From Lacunisphaera sp. (GTDB taxonomy: Bacteria > Verrucomicrobiota > Verrucomicrobiia > Opitutales > Opitutaceae): a stretch of 64,000 nucleotides of DNA. A program made the translations under genes and the position numbers. The DNA lies in assembly GCA_009695095.1 (NCBI GenBank), contig SIBQ01000008.1, positions 1 through 64,000 of the forward strand. The letters run 5' to 3'. Under the pieces are notes generated by a model. The model had not been told where the DNA came from, did not search any database, and worked only from the letters and a program-made list of their open reading frames with translations. Shown piece after piece: positions 33,923 through 42,978 of the stretch. Within the stretch, counting starts at the first letter, position 1; each line of letters starts with the position of its first letter.

Positions 33923-34410
33923 TCGTTGCGGGCGTCATCCACCATCTGCTGCAACACGGGAAAACGGATCTCGCCGTAGTTGAAGGCGACCCGCAACTTC
34001 CCCTCGCGATAAACCCACGTCGTCGGCACTCAGGTGACGGGCAGGCCCAAAAAGACATCCAGCCGGTCCGCCGCGAGTCGCGAGGCATTGGGATGCGTCA
34101 ACAGCAACAGGTTGGGCTGGGCACCGAGCCCGGCGGCAGCCAGCGACCGAGCCGGATCCTGCCCCTTGTGCCAGATGTTGAGGAACACCACCTGCACGGT
34201 GGGATTCGCCGCGATGAATTTGGCCCAGCCGTTGTCGGGGCTCATCTCCGCCCGGCAATTCGAGCACCAGGGCGCCCAGAAATGCACCACGGTCACTTGC
34301 GGCCGGGCGACAAGCTCGCCCACCTGCATTTCCAGCGGATCGGTGGCGGGGACCGCCGCACCCAACTGACTCACGGAGGCAAGCAGGAGCAGGCCGATCG
34401 ACAACTTCAT
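33910..34410 (-). pseudogene. TlpA-like periplasmic thioredoxin, interrupted by an in-frame TGA
   Basis: ATG 34410 begins MKLSIGLLLLASVSQLGAAV, a signal peptide. The thioredoxin fold follows, with active site HFWAPWCSNCRAEM (Cys-Ser-Asn-Cys) and VQVVFLNIWHKGQDP. After LDVFLGLPVT a TGA appears at 34030-34032. The same frame then continues VPTTWVYREGKLRVAFNYGE to TGA 33910. VPTT is the conserved cis-proline motif, normally preceded by Gly, so TGA probably replaced a GGA codon. Either the gene has just been inactivated or this is a base error. Confidence 0.65.
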
Positions 34411-34578
34411 CCCACAACACATGCCCGGAAAGTGAATGTTTTCCAGCCCGGAAACCGGCCGCACCGTCGCGGGCTTGAATCGGTCACCGTGATTGTAACC
34501 AACGCCGGGCGCCGGGCTGCGTCTAACCCACACCATGTCAACCCAACCGACCCCGAACACCTCCCCACTCCCATCATC

Positions 34579-34911
34579 GTGCGCGGCATCCACCTCGATC
34601 TGACGCCCGCCCTCCGCCAGGCCGCCACCGACAAGTGCGCCCGCTTGCTGCGGCATGAACATGGTATCGTGCGACTCCGCCTTGATCTGGAATTGGACAA
34701 AACCCGCGGGGCCCGCGACCTCTTCATGGCCAAGGGACGCGTGGAGATCCGGGGCCCCGATCTGCTGGCCTACGCCGCCAGCGAGGATGCCTACAAGTCG
34801 CTCGATCTGCTCGTCGATAAACTCGACGAGCTCCTGCGTCGGCGGCACCAGAAGCGGATCAAAACCCGCAATGACGAAAGACGCCAGTCACCCAAACGAA
34901 GCGAGCCGTAG
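34579..34911 (+). CDS. Ribosome hibernation-promoting factor/RaiA family protein
   Basis: A 110-residue HPF/YfiA-type protein that binds the 30S decoding region during stasis. It begins VRGIHLDLTPALRQAATDKC, then RLLRHEHGIVRLRLDLEL, FMAKGRVEIRGPDLLAYAAS and YKSLDLLVDKLDELLRRR, the conserved beta-alpha-beta core. It is the short type without the C-terminal dimerisation domain. The start is problematic: only GTG 34579 is in frame. ATG 34535 (MSTQPTPNTSP) would fit if one C were added to the C4 run at 34563-34566. A frameshift there is likely. Confidence 0.75.
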   Translation: MRGIHLDLTPALRQAATDKCARLLRHEHGIVRLRLDLELDKTRGARDLFMAKGRVEIRGPDLLAYAASEDAYKSLDLLVDKLDELLRRRHQKRIKTRNDERRQSPKRSEP

Positions 34912-34920
34912 CCCTCCCGG

Positions 34921-35579
34921 TCAAAGGCAGGTGGAGATGTCCGCGAGGGGCTTCTCCCGCGTGGCGGCGACGGGCACCTGCGCACCCTCCACCGGGTAGC
35001 CCGCCACCAGCAGCAGAAACGGCTTCTCGTGGGCCGGCCGGCCGCAGATCTCGTTGAGGAAATTCATCGGGGCGTGAGCGTGGCCAGGCCGGCCTGGTGG
35101 AGGGCGGCGATGAGGAATCCGCAGGCGATGCCGGTCGATTCCTTGGCATTGTAGGTCGGCTGCCGCGCGCCCGTGGTATCAGCAAAACTGTTCACCGCAA
35201 ACACGGCGATCAGCCACGGCGCCGTCTCCAAAAACGGTTTGCGCGCGTCGGTGCCCAACGGCGCCAGCGCGGCCCGCTAGGCCGGAGGGGCCTTGTGCTC
35301 ATAGAACTCCCGTTCCTCGGCCTCGGCGGCCACCCGGATGCGCTGCTTCACCGCCGGATTGCCGATCACGGCAAAGTGCCAGGGCTGGAGGTTTGCCCTA
35401 TTGGGCGCCGTGCCGGCCGTGCGCAACGCGGTCTCGATGATATCGCGTGGCACCGGCCGCGGCGAAAAATCGCGCACGGTGCGCCGGGTGCGCATGGTCT
35501 CGAAAAAAGCCTGTGCCCGGGCCCGCATCTCGGGCTCGGACATAAGCGCAAAGTCCAGCGGCTGGGTTTCCACGGACAA
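34921..35579 (-). pseudogene. Nitroreductase family protein, with in-frame TAG and a frameshift
   Basis: ATG 35579 opens a nitroreductase: [16 protein letters not shown] (FMN phosphate-binding) and [17 protein letters not shown]. After EHKAPPA a TAG (35277) takes the place of an expected Trp, and the frame continues [20 protein letters not shown], then [20 protein letters not shown]. Near 35069 the frame shifts by one base to [20 protein letters not shown], ending at 34921. Every segment of a BluB/SagB-like nitroreductase can still be read, so inactivation is recent. Confidence 0.75.
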
Positions 35580-35583
35580 TGAC

Positions 35584-36327
<744 letters not shown>

Positions 36328-36374
36328 ATAAAAGTGCCCCTACTTCGGGCGTCAATCGCACAGGGCGCCGGTCC

Positions 36375-36398
36375 GCCCCAGCCTTGGCGAAGGCGGAT
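36375..36398. repeat. GCCAGCCTTGGCGAAGGCGGAT repeat, copy 2
   Basis: The clearest copy of this element (CCAGCCTTGGCGAAGGCGGA). It lies in the 96-base gap between the flavoprotein gene and the TerC gene. Related copies are at 19797-19822 and 61526-61551. Confidence 0.5.
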
Positions 36399-36423
36399 CA
36401 ACGTGCGGACGGTCATCCCGCGG

Positions 36424-37707
36424 TCATGGCGCGGCGGCCCCGGCCATCGCCCGGCCGGCCAGCCAGCCGCTGGTCCACGCCGCCTGAAAATTAAACCCGC
36501 CGGTGATGCCGTCCACGTCGATCACCTCGCCGGCAAAAAACAGCCCAGGCACGAGCCGGCTTTCCATGGTCTTGAAATCCACCTCACTCAGCCGCACGCC
36601 GCCGCACGTGACGAACTCCTCCTTGAACATGCTCTTGCCCGTGACCGCAAACTCGCCCTCGGTCACCTGCGCCGCCAGCGCCCGCAAAGCAGCGCCCGGC
36701 ACCATCGCCCACTGAGTCTCCGGCTTGAGACCGGCCGCCCCCAGCAGCTTGGCCCACAACCGCAGTGGCAATCCCACCGGGCACCAGTTGCCAAGTTGTT
36801 TTTTCGGATGGGCCGCGCGCGCCCGCTCCAATTCGGTGCGCAGCGAGCCGGGGTCGAACGCCGGCGCCCAGTTGACGAGCAGGGTGAACTGGTAATCGCA
36901 GTCGTGCAGCTCGCGCGCACCCCACGCCGAGAGTTTCAAGACGGCGGGGCCGCTCAGGCCCCAATGCGCTATCAGCAACGGCCCGCGCTCCTTCAGCGCC
37001 GTGCCGCGCACCGCCGTCGCCACCTCCCCGACCGACACGCCCGACAGCTCTTGCAGGCGAGGGTCGTTGACATGGAATGTGAACAGCGACGGCACGGGCG
37101 GCTCGATCGCGTGCCCGAACTGCCGCGCGAAGGTCAGGCCCGCATTGGATTTGTTGCCACCCGTCGCCAGCAGCAGCCGGTCGCAAGTGACGGTGTCCCC
37201 CGTGGTGAGGGAGATTTTAAAGGTGGAACGCGTTGACCCCAACGCGATGGTCTTTTCCGCCGAAAGCGCGTTGGGGTCAACGCGCTCCACCTGCTTTATC
37301 CCCGTGCGCAACACCACCCGCACGCCGGCTTTTTCGGCCGCGTTTTGCAAACAGTCCACGATGGTCTGCGAGCTGTCCGTGACGGGGAACATCCGTCCGT
37401 CCGCCTCGGTCTTCAGCGTCACGCCGCGCTGCTCAAACCATTCCGCAGTGTCGCGCGGCTGCCAGCGGTGGAACGCCCCGAGCAGCTCGCGGTGCCCGCG
37501 CGGATAGCGCCGCACCAGCTCGCGTGGTTCGAAGCAGGCGTGGGTGACGTTGCACCTGCCGCCACCCGAGACCTTCACCTTGGCCAGCGGGTGCGCCGTG
37601 GCCTCGTAAATCGTGACCGCGCAGCCGGGGTCCGCCTCGGCGCAGGCGATGGCCGCGAAAAATCCCGCCGCGCCGCCCCCCGCTACAATAATTTGCCTCC
37701 GGCTCAT
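36424..37707 (-). CDS. HI0933/YhiN-family flavoprotein (NAD(P)/FAD-dependent oxidoreductase)
   Basis: A 427-residue flavoprotein. The dinucleotide-binding motif IIVAGGGAAGFFAAIACAEA is at the N-terminus, then VKVSGGGRCNVTHA, the hallmark of the family. LLLATGGNKSNAGLT is in the middle and FAGEVIDVDGITGGFNFQAA near the end closes the FAD site. The biochemical role of the family is unknown. ATG 37707 (MSRRQIIV) is chosen; the frame runs open upstream into a palindromic repeat and would give a false extension. A 70-base palindrome is embedded in frame at 37222-37291. Confidence 0.88.
   Translation of the reverse strand: MSRRQIIVAGGGAAGFFAAIACAEADPGCAVTIYEATAHPLAKVKVSGGGRCNVTHACFEPRELVRRYPRGHRELLGAFHRWQPRDTAEWFEQRGVTLKTEADGRMFPVTDSSQTIVDCLQNAAEKAGVRVVLRTGIKQVERVDPNALSAEKTIALGSTRSTFKISLTTGDTVTCDRLLLATGGNKSNAGLTFARQFGHAIEPPVPSLFTFHVNDPRLQELSGVSVGEVATAVRGTALKERGPLLIAHWGLSGPAVLKLSAWGARELHDCDYQFTLLVNWAPAFDPGSLRTELERARAAHPKKQLGNWCPVGLPLRLWAKLLGAAGLKPETQWAMVPGAALRALAAQVTEGEFAVTGKSMFKEEFVTCGGVRLSEVDFKTMESRLVPGLFFAGEVIDVDGITGGFNFQAAWTSGWLAGRAMAGAAAP
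37222..37291. repeat. Palindromic repeat embedded in the flavoprotein coding sequence
   Basis: Arms 37222-37246 and 37267-37291 are complementary at 24 of 25 positions around a 20-base loop. The outer sequence GGTGGAACGCG matches the repeat at 6022. In the flavoprotein frame the element encodes VERVDPNALSAEKTIALGST and a few more residues without a stop, between two beta-strands of the flavin domain. Confidence 0.8.
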
Positions 37708-37771
37708 GGCCCGCCAGCCTGTGGTTGTCCGCGAGGCTTGTCCAAAAATAAATGCCCGGGGCATTTGCAGA

Positions 37772-37848
37772 ATGGAGGCGGGACTATCAGTCCCGTGGGT
37801 TGCCGGTTGCGATGCCATGCCTCGCGAGACTGATAGTCCCGCCTCCAT
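37772..37848. repeat. Perfect 21-bp inverted repeat upstream of the flavoprotein gene
   Basis: Arms 37772-37792 and 37828-37848 are perfect reverse complements, containing GGAGGCGGGACTATCAG and CTGATAGTCCCGCCTCC, with a 35-base loop. It lies 65 bases upstream of the flavoprotein start, so it could sit in the leader RNA. No transposase or target duplication is visible. Confidence 0.8.
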
Positions 37849-37954
37849 CCAAGTCCTGTCGCATCGATCCAGCCAAAAAGTAAAGCGCCGCGGCCCTTCT
37901 TTGCCCGCCCGGCACCCCTGTGCTGAAATTTATTATTTGCCCGGCGGTGGCATG

Positions 37955-38274
37955 TCAGACGGGGAGCCCGGCCGGCCTTGATCCCCGCTGGCCTGGCTGG
38001 CCCTGTTGCGAGCCGAAACCCTGCCGATCCTGCCGGCGGCGTCTTATCTCCGCATGGATGCCCTCCAATTTATTCATCTGCTCGCCGGTCAGGCCGAGTC
38101 TTTCGCCCAGCGCGGAGCGCATGAGTTCACCCGGGCCCGGGCCGGGTTTGGCTGCGGCGGTCATCGGCTCGGCGGGAGGCGCCATCGGCGCAGCCACATC
38201 CTTGGCCGCGACCAGCGAACCGATCAACAGCGCGGCGCCGCACAACGAAAGGGCAAGGGGTAGGATTTTTTCAT
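37955..38274 (-). pseudogene. Small exported protein (Spy/LTXXQ-like), start codon out of frame by one A
   Basis: The coding frame reads KILPLALSLCGAALLIGSLV, a signal peptide, then a Pro/Ala linker and GERLGLTGEQMNKLEGIHAE, a helical Spy/zinc-resistance-like segment, and a Gln/Gly-rich tail ending at TGA 37955. ATG 38274 is followed by A6; a seventh A would give MKKILPLALS in the correct frame. With the sequence as given, the gene cannot start normally. Function, if any, would be periplasmic chaperone-like. Confidence 0.5.
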
Positions 38275-38400
38275 GGTCTGATAGATGATGCCGACAAGAC
38301 GCCCGTCGCCCCGGCCGGTTACCCGCCCCCCACCAAACAAATACACCCCGCCTGACGCACCGCTTTACTCGAGCGCGGGTTTCACCCACAATCCACGCCC

Positions 38401-38505
38401 ATGATTGAAGTCACCGGCCTGACCAAGCGCTACGGCCAGTTTATCGCCGTGCGCGAAACCTCCTTCCCAGTGCGGCCCGGCGAGGTTCTGCGCCCGGTCG
38501 CATGA
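38401..38505 (+). pseudogene. N-terminal fragment of an ABC transporter ATPase
   Basis: ATG 38401 opens MIEVTGLTKRYGQFIAVRET, then SFPVRPGEV, the standard first 30 residues of an ABC-type ATPase just before Walker A. The frame then reads LRPVA and stops at TGA 38503. Walker A and everything downstream are missing. The TGA overlaps the ATG of the zincin gene (ATGA), which suggests a deletion has placed that gene directly after the relic, possibly under its promoter. Confidence 0.75.
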
Positions 38506-38873
38506 ATTTCATGCAACTCACCTCGATCGCCCGGCAGGTGGTGGCCGCGGCCCGGCGCCGGCTGCCGGCCGCGGTGCGCGTGGCCGCCGACTCCGTGCCA
38601 ATCTGCTATGAACCCCAGCCCTCCAACGCCCTCCTCGGCGAGGACCTAGAACCGGACATCCTCGGCTTGTTTATCGGGCACGAGCTTCACGGCGAGCTTG
38701 CCGAGATCCAGCCACTGCCGCCGCAAATCATGCTTTTTCTGGAAAACATCTGGGATTATGCCGAGGGCGACGAATCAGCTTATCGCGACGAGGTCCGGCT
38801 GACCTACCTGCACGAGTTGGGCCATTACCTCGGGTGGGACGAGGAAGAACTGGCCCGCCGGGGCCTGGAATGA
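38502..38873 (+). CDS. Metallopeptidase (zincin_1 family)
   Basis: A 123-residue zincin with the motif LTYLHELGHYLGWDEEEL near the C-terminus: HExxH with the downstream Asp/Glu of the metzincin-like PF06262 group. ILGLFIGHEL lies in the middle, and PPQIMLFLENIWDYAEGDE precedes the active-site helix. Function of the family is unknown. ATG 38502 overlaps the stop of the ABC relic. No signal peptide, so probably cytoplasmic. Confidence 0.82.
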   Translation: MNFMQLTSIARQVVAAARRRLPAAVRVAADSVPICYEPQPSNALLGEDLEPDILGLFIGHELHGELAEIQPLPPQIMLFLENIWDYAEGDESAYRDEVRLTYLHELGHYLGWDEEELARRGLE

Positions 38874-39028
38874 CCCCCCCAACCTCCGCCCCGCCCGCCG
38901 GTTATGGGTGGGGCCCGCCCCGGCTGGAGATGAAGTAGGGCTTTCATTCTCGCCCCAAATCTGATTATTCCCTCTCTCATAACAGCTTTGCGCTCCTCCG
39001 GCGCAGGCCTATTGTCCGCTCCATCACC

Positions 39029-39715
39029 ATGAAGAAGTTTCTCACCGCACTTTTCAGCCTCACCGCCCTGGCGGCCACGCTGCCCGCCGTCGAGGGTTTC
39101 ACCCGCGCGATCGTCGTCGAGCGCCTCGATACCTGCGAGGCCATCCTGCAGCAGATCCAAGGCAACATCAAGACCGCCATCCCCACCGACATCCTGCGGC
39201 GTGCCAAGGGCCTTGTTATCGCCAACCAGTTCCAGGCCGGCTTCATCTTCGGCATCAAGGACGGCTACGCCATCGCCCTCGTCCGCCGGCCAAACGGCAA
39301 GTGGTCCGTGCCCGCCTTCCTCCGGGCCGGCGAGTTCAGCTTCGGCCTCCAGGCCGGTGGCAAATCCATCAACGCGATCTATGTCCTGATGGACGACGAC
39401 ACCGCCCGCCTGCTGTTCAAGAACCGCATGAACTTTGGCGCCGAGGCCAAGGTCGTCGCCGGTATCCGCGTCGCCGAGCGCGAAAGTGTGAGCAAGCCCC
39501 TCCCCGGCGATGCCAATGTCCTGGTTTATTCCACGACCGAGGGCCTCTATGTGGGCGCCGCCATCAAGACCGGCTACATGTCGCCCCACAGCGAGGCCAA
39601 CCGCCTCTTCTATAATAGCAGCAATCGCCTGCCCGAGTTGCTCTACAGCGACTGGGTCACACCACCGCAGGAAGCCCGCTACATCATGGGTTACGTGACG
39701 CGTCTCACGCAGTAA
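39029..39715 (+). CDS. SYLF-domain lipid-binding protein (YSC84-like), exported
   Basis: A 228-residue protein with a signal peptide (about 1-20, LTALAATLPAVEG) and a SYLF domain: IPTDILRRAKGLVIANQFQA, GFIFGIKDGYAIALVRRPNG, KWSVPAFLRAGEFSFGLQAG and ADANVLVYSTTEGLYVGAA-type strands. SYLF proteins bind phosphoinositides in eukaryotes; bacterial versions are exported and of unclear function. A strong terminator follows at 39729. Monocistronic. Confidence 0.88.
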   Translation: MKKFLTALFSLTALAATLPAVEGFTRAIVVERLDTCEAILQQIQGNIKTAIPTDILRRAKGLVIANQFQAGFIFGIKDGYAIALVRRPNGKWSVPAFLRAGEFSFGLQAGGKSINAIYVLMDDDTARLLFKNRMNFGAEAKVVAGIRVAERESVSKPLPGDANVLVYSTTEGLYVGAAIKTGYMSPHSEANRLFYNSSNRLPELLYSDWVTPPQEARYIMGYVTRLTQ

Positions 39716-39728
39716 CCGAAATCCCCCA

Positions 39729-39752
39729 CCCGCCGCACTCCGGCGGGTTTTT
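39729..39752 (+). terminator. Intrinsic terminator of the SYLF gene
   Basis: CCCGCCG (39729-39735) pairs with CGGCGGG (39741-39747) around CACTC, followed by TTTTT. It lies 14 bases after the stop codon. Confidence 0.9.
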
Positions 39753-39809
39753 AGTTCCCGGCCCTGTAGGGGCGCTCGATGAGCGCCGGCGGCGGTCGCA
39801 GACCGGCCG

Positions 39810-40298
39810 CTACCGCTTCCGCACTTCGCGCAGATACCTTGCCAGCCTGGAGAGTACTGCCTCCGCGATGCGTGCTTGCGCCTGCCCGCGCGTCGCTCCC
39901 GGCAGTTCCAGCAGGCCGGAAATAATCACCGCACCGCCGCGCTTCCAGTGGCACAAGGCCCACCACGCCCGCGGCACCTTCACCCTGTCGGCCCGGCTCG
40001 GCTCGGCATAGCCCGTTGTCGCCACGGCGAGATCGGCGCCGAAAAGCCAGCACGCGCCCCGGGCCATCTCGACCGCCACGCGCTGCGACACGCAGTTCAC
40101 TCGCCGGGCGTGCGCCCGGTTCACGCCGAGCAGCTTCACTTTCTGCTCGAGGCTGTAGGCCGTGACGCCGCCCCGGAAATAAGCCGATGCCCCCGGCTCC
40201 GCGCCGATCGCCGCCTGCACCCGGCCGCAGGTGAGGCTCTCCGCCACCGCCAGCGTCAGGCGCGGCGGGCGCAGCATCAGCTTCTTCAACCCGTTCAT
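39810..40298 (-). CDS. CinA C-terminal domain protein (nicotinamide-nucleotide amidase)
   Basis: A 162-residue stand-alone CinA C-terminal (PncC-type) domain, which deamidates nicotinamide mononucleotide in NAD recycling. Motifs are LTLAVAESLTCGRVQAAIGA, YFRGGVTAYSLEQKVKLLGV, and ADLAVATTGYAEP. The usual active site AxESxTxG is present. ATG 40298 overlaps the stop of the upstream phosphatase gene (ATGA), so the two are coupled. Confidence 0.85.
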   Translation of the reverse strand: MNGLKKLMLRPPRLTLAVAESLTCGRVQAAIGAEPGASAYFRGGVTAYSLEQKVKLLGVNRAHARRVNCVSQRVAVEMARGACWLFGADLAVATTGYAEPSRADRVKVPRAWWALCHWKRGGAVIISGLLELPGATRGQAQARIAEAVLSRLARYLREVRKR

Positions 40299-41281
40299 GG
40301 CGCTTTTTTCGGCCGCGGCAGCAACGGCAGCGGGTTGCCCGGCACGATCAGCGGACCGCAGAGGAAAAGTTGCGGCGAATCGGGGTCCACAACCACCAGC
40401 ACGCCGTGCACGTTCGGATCGCCGAAGGTTTCCAACCGGGTACCGTTGGGCAGGGGCGCCTCGTCCGGCAGCAGCTGCACCCCGACGTCGAGCCGGTAGC
40501 GGTGCTGATCGGCATGCACCAGCAGCACGGGCTTGGCCCACGCGCGCGTCTCGTCTGCGATCACTCTGAGGAACTGCTCAAATCCGCGCGCCACCCCCGG
40601 TTGTCCGAAATCCAAGCCCAGCGGGTCCGCTTGGAACAACAGCACGACTCCCACCGCTGCGGTCGCCCGCGCCTCGACAAACGCCGCGCGGATCCACGCC
40701 GCGGCGGCGGCGGCGCGCTCCTGGAATTCCGCCACGGCGCCCGGCAGCGCCGGCTGGTCGTTGTTGTCGCTCCCCACCGCATGCACGGTGGCGAACAACA
40801 CGCCACCGTGGCTCCAGCGGGCGTTCTCCACAAACTTGGCGAATTGGGGGTCCTGCCGCTGCGTCACCAGCGCCAGCGGGTGCTGCCCGAGACTGCGCTC
40901 CTCGGCAAAGAACACCTCGCGCAGCCTGGCCAGCCGCTCCAGCGGGTCGCGCCGCCCGGCCTTTTCATAATGCGAGTCGGTCCACTCATTGTCCCCTGGC
41001 GTGTAGATCAGCGGACCGGTGAAGCTGTTGAACTCGTCGCGCCGCCGCAGGAACAGCTCGTCCGTGCAGGGCTCCTCGCTGCCCTTGAAGTCACCCAAGT
41101 GCACGGTGAAGACCGGATTCGCCCGGTTGATCTCCGCAATGAGCCGCGCGAAATTCTCCCCGCTGTTCGGCGAACGGGCATACGGCACGCACCCGATTGC
41201 GGCGAAGGCAAACCGCTCGGCCGCGAGGGCGGTCGCTGCGCCGGTGCCGAGGAGAATCAGGCTGAGAAGGAATTTTTGCAT
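40295..41281 (-). CDS. Exported metallophosphatase-like protein
   Basis: A 328-residue protein with a signal peptide (about 1-20, ending ALAAE) and a calcineurin-like phosphoesterase layout: FAAIGCVPY, FTVHLGDFKGSEEPC, LIYTPGDNEWTD, then VLLVHADQHRYRLD, which supplies the last His ligands. The first metal site is atypical (GCVPY where DxH is usual), so activity is uncertain. Its stop overlaps the CinA-domain gene. Confidence 0.75.
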   Translation of the reverse strand: MQKFLLSLILLGTGAATALAAERFAFAAIGCVPYARSPNSGENFARLIAEINRANPVFTVHLGDFKGSEEPCTDELFLRRRDEFNSFTGPLIYTPGDNEWTDSHYEKAGRRDPLERLARLREVFFAEERSLGQHPLALVTQRQDPQFAKFVENARWSHGGVLFATVHAVGSDNNDQPALPGAVAEFQERAAAAAAWIRAAFVEARATAAVGVVLLFQADPLGLDFGQPGVARGFEQFLRVIADETRAWAKPVLLVHADQHRYRLDVGVQLLPDEAPLPNGTRLETFGDPNVHGVLVVVDPDSPQLFLCGPLIVPGNPLPLLPRPKKAP

Positions 41282-41306
41282 GGGATAAGGTGCGGCCGTG
41301 CCGGGT

Positions 41307-42068
41307 TTATTTCAACTCCAGCCCGACCGGGCAGTGGTCGCTGCCCATCACTTCGGGTGAGATCCAGGCGCGCCGGAGCGCAGGGCGCAGTTTTTCGGAG
41401 ACAACGAAGTAATCGACGCGCCACCCGATGTTCCGTGCGCGGCAGTTCATCATCTGGCTCCACCAAGTGTAGTGGCCGGGGTCCGGTTCGAATTCGCGGA
41501 ACGTGTCCACGAAGCCCTTCGCCAGCAGCGCGGTGAAATTGGCGCGCTCCTCGTCGGTGAAGCCCGCGTTGCGGCGGTTGGTCTTCGGATTGGTCAGGTC
41601 GATCTCCGTGTGCGCCACGTTCAAGTCGCCGCAGAACACGACCGGCTTGCCCTTCTTCTCGAGTTTCTTGAGGTGGTGCAAAAACGCCGGGTCCCATTCC
41701 TCCGTGCGGTATTTCAGCCGGGTCAGGCCTCGCTGCGAGTTCGGCTGGTAGACGTTCACCAGGAAAAAGTCCTGGAACTCCGCGGTGATGACGCGCCCCT
41801 CGTCGTCGTGCCCGGGCAGGCCGATGCCGCAGGTCACCTTGCGCGGCGGCACCCGCGTGAAAAGCACCGTGCCCGAGTAGCCCTTCTTCACCGCCGAATA
41901 CCAGTGCGGCGTGTAGCCCGCGACCCAGGCCACGTGCTGCACGTCACCGGGCTGCGCCTTCGTCTCCTGCAGGCAGATGACGTCGGCGTCCGACTGAGCC
42001 ATGAAGTCGGGGAAACCTTTTTTCAGCGCAGCGCGGATGCCGTTGACGTTCCAGGAAACCAGTTTCAT
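41307..42068 (-). CDS. xth: Exodeoxyribonuclease III
   Basis: A 253-residue class II AP endonuclease of the base-excision repair pathway. The fold and metal/catalytic motifs are visible: MKLVSWNVNGIRAALKKGF, DVICLQETKAQPGDV (Glu metal ligand), FFLVNVYQPNSQRGL, VVFCGDLNVAH (Asp-Asn), and the C-terminal VMGSDHCPVGLEL with Asp-His. ATG 42068 gives the canonical N-terminus. The gene lies 25 bases upstream of the phosphatase-CinA pair, probably one transcript. Confidence 0.95.
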   Translation of the reverse strand: MKLVSWNVNGIRAALKKGFPDFMAQSDADVICLQETKAQPGDVQHVAWVAGYTPHWYSAVKKGYSGTVLFTRVPPRKVTCGIGLPGHDDEGRVITAEFQDFFLVNVYQPNSQRGLTRLKYRTEEWDPAFLHHLKKLEKKGKPVVFCGDLNVAHTEIDLTNPKTNRRNAGFTDEERANFTALLAKGFVDTFREFEPDPGHYTWWSQMMNCRARNIGWRVDYFVVSEKLRPALRRAWISPEVMGSDHCPVGLELK

Positions 42069-42141
42069 GCCGCGCCAGTCCGCCAGTTTGCCGCGTCCGC
42101 GGCAAACTGTTTCGGTGAAAAAGGCCGGCGCCGGGCCGGCG

Positions 42142-42564
42142 TCAGCGCCAGACCCCGAGGACGGCGCCCTGCACGGTGAAGAGCACGACCTTGTGCCCGA
42201 GGTTGCTGGCCTAGAGGCGCAGCGACCGTTGTTCCCACAGGCTGCCGTTGAGCATCCGCATTCCGGCGATAAAGCCGCCCACAAACAGGCCGAACATCGC
42301 GCCCTTGAGCCAGTTTTCTGAACCGTGGGCCTTGATCAGCGCTGCGAGTCCGAAGGTGCCAAGCAGCGTGTAGGCAAAGCCGATGGCAAAAAAATTCGCC
42401 ATGCCCTTCTCGGCCGTGGCCTTCATGGATTCCTCCGTGATTTTCATCTCGGCCATCCACGCTTTGCCACACAACGCCCCATACCACAGCCAGCCGAGCA
42501 GGAAACCGACGACCGCGGTCACCGCGACTGCGAGATAGTTCAGACTTTGGATTGCGTGCATCAT
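42142..42564 (-). pseudogene. DUF1761 membrane protein interrupted by an in-frame TAG
   Basis: ATG 42564 (MMHAIQSLNYLAVAV) opens a DUF1761 protein with four helices: VTAVVGFLLGWLWYG, FFAIGFAYTLLGTFGLAALI, and LFVGGFIAGMRMLNGSLWEQ. TAG at 42211 stops it after RSLRL. In the same frame ASNLGHKVVLFTVQGAVLGV follows to TGA 42142, which is the expected final helix of the family. So one codon, likely Trp, has become a stop. The truncated form lacks the last helix. Confidence 0.7.
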
Positions 42565-42642
42565 GGGAGTAATGGGGTTGAGTGCTGGCCGCCAATTTGC
42601 CGCAATTCCGCACCGGTTCAATCCTGCATTTCACCGCCTCTC

Positions 42643-42921
42643 ATGCCATCCTGCACCCTCACGTTGAAGACCATCCCCAATGCCCCGTGCGACGAGATCG
42701 CCGGCTGGCTGGGTGCCGCGCTTAAAATCAAGATCCACGCACCCGCGCTTGAGGGCCGCGCCAACGATGCGATGCTCGCGTTCCTCGCGACCCGGCTCGC
42801 GCTGCCCCGCCGGGCGGTCACCCTCGTCCGCGGCGATAAATCCAGGCATAAGGTGATTCGCATCGACGGCCTCACGCTCCCCGAGGCCAGGGCCCGCCTC
42901 GCGCCCCCGGCTGCCACATGA
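42643..42921 (+). CDS. DUF167 (YggU-like) protein
   Basis: A 92-residue YggU/DUF167 protein with the family pattern IPNAPCDEIAGWLGAALKIK, APALEGRANDAMLAFLATRL and VTLVRGDKSRHKVIRIDG. The fold is known but the function is not; the family is broadly conserved and often near cell-division or pyrroline reductase genes. ATG 42643 (MPSCTLTLK). It precedes the PLP enzyme by 57 bases and may share its transcript. Confidence 0.88.
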   Translation: MPSCTLTLKTIPNAPCDEIAGWLGAALKIKIHAPALEGRANDAMLAFLATRLALPRRAVTLVRGDKSRHKVIRIDGLTLPEARARLAPPAAT

Positions 42922-42978
42922 CACACCCCGGCATTGCTTCACCCGCGCCCGACCGGTGAGCTTGTCCCTCGTCCCCTC

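Noticed and set aside
42065-42634. Overlapping 189-codon frame across xth and the DUF1761 gene
   Set aside because: It is a frame shadow; xth and DUF1761 each have their own conserved frames.
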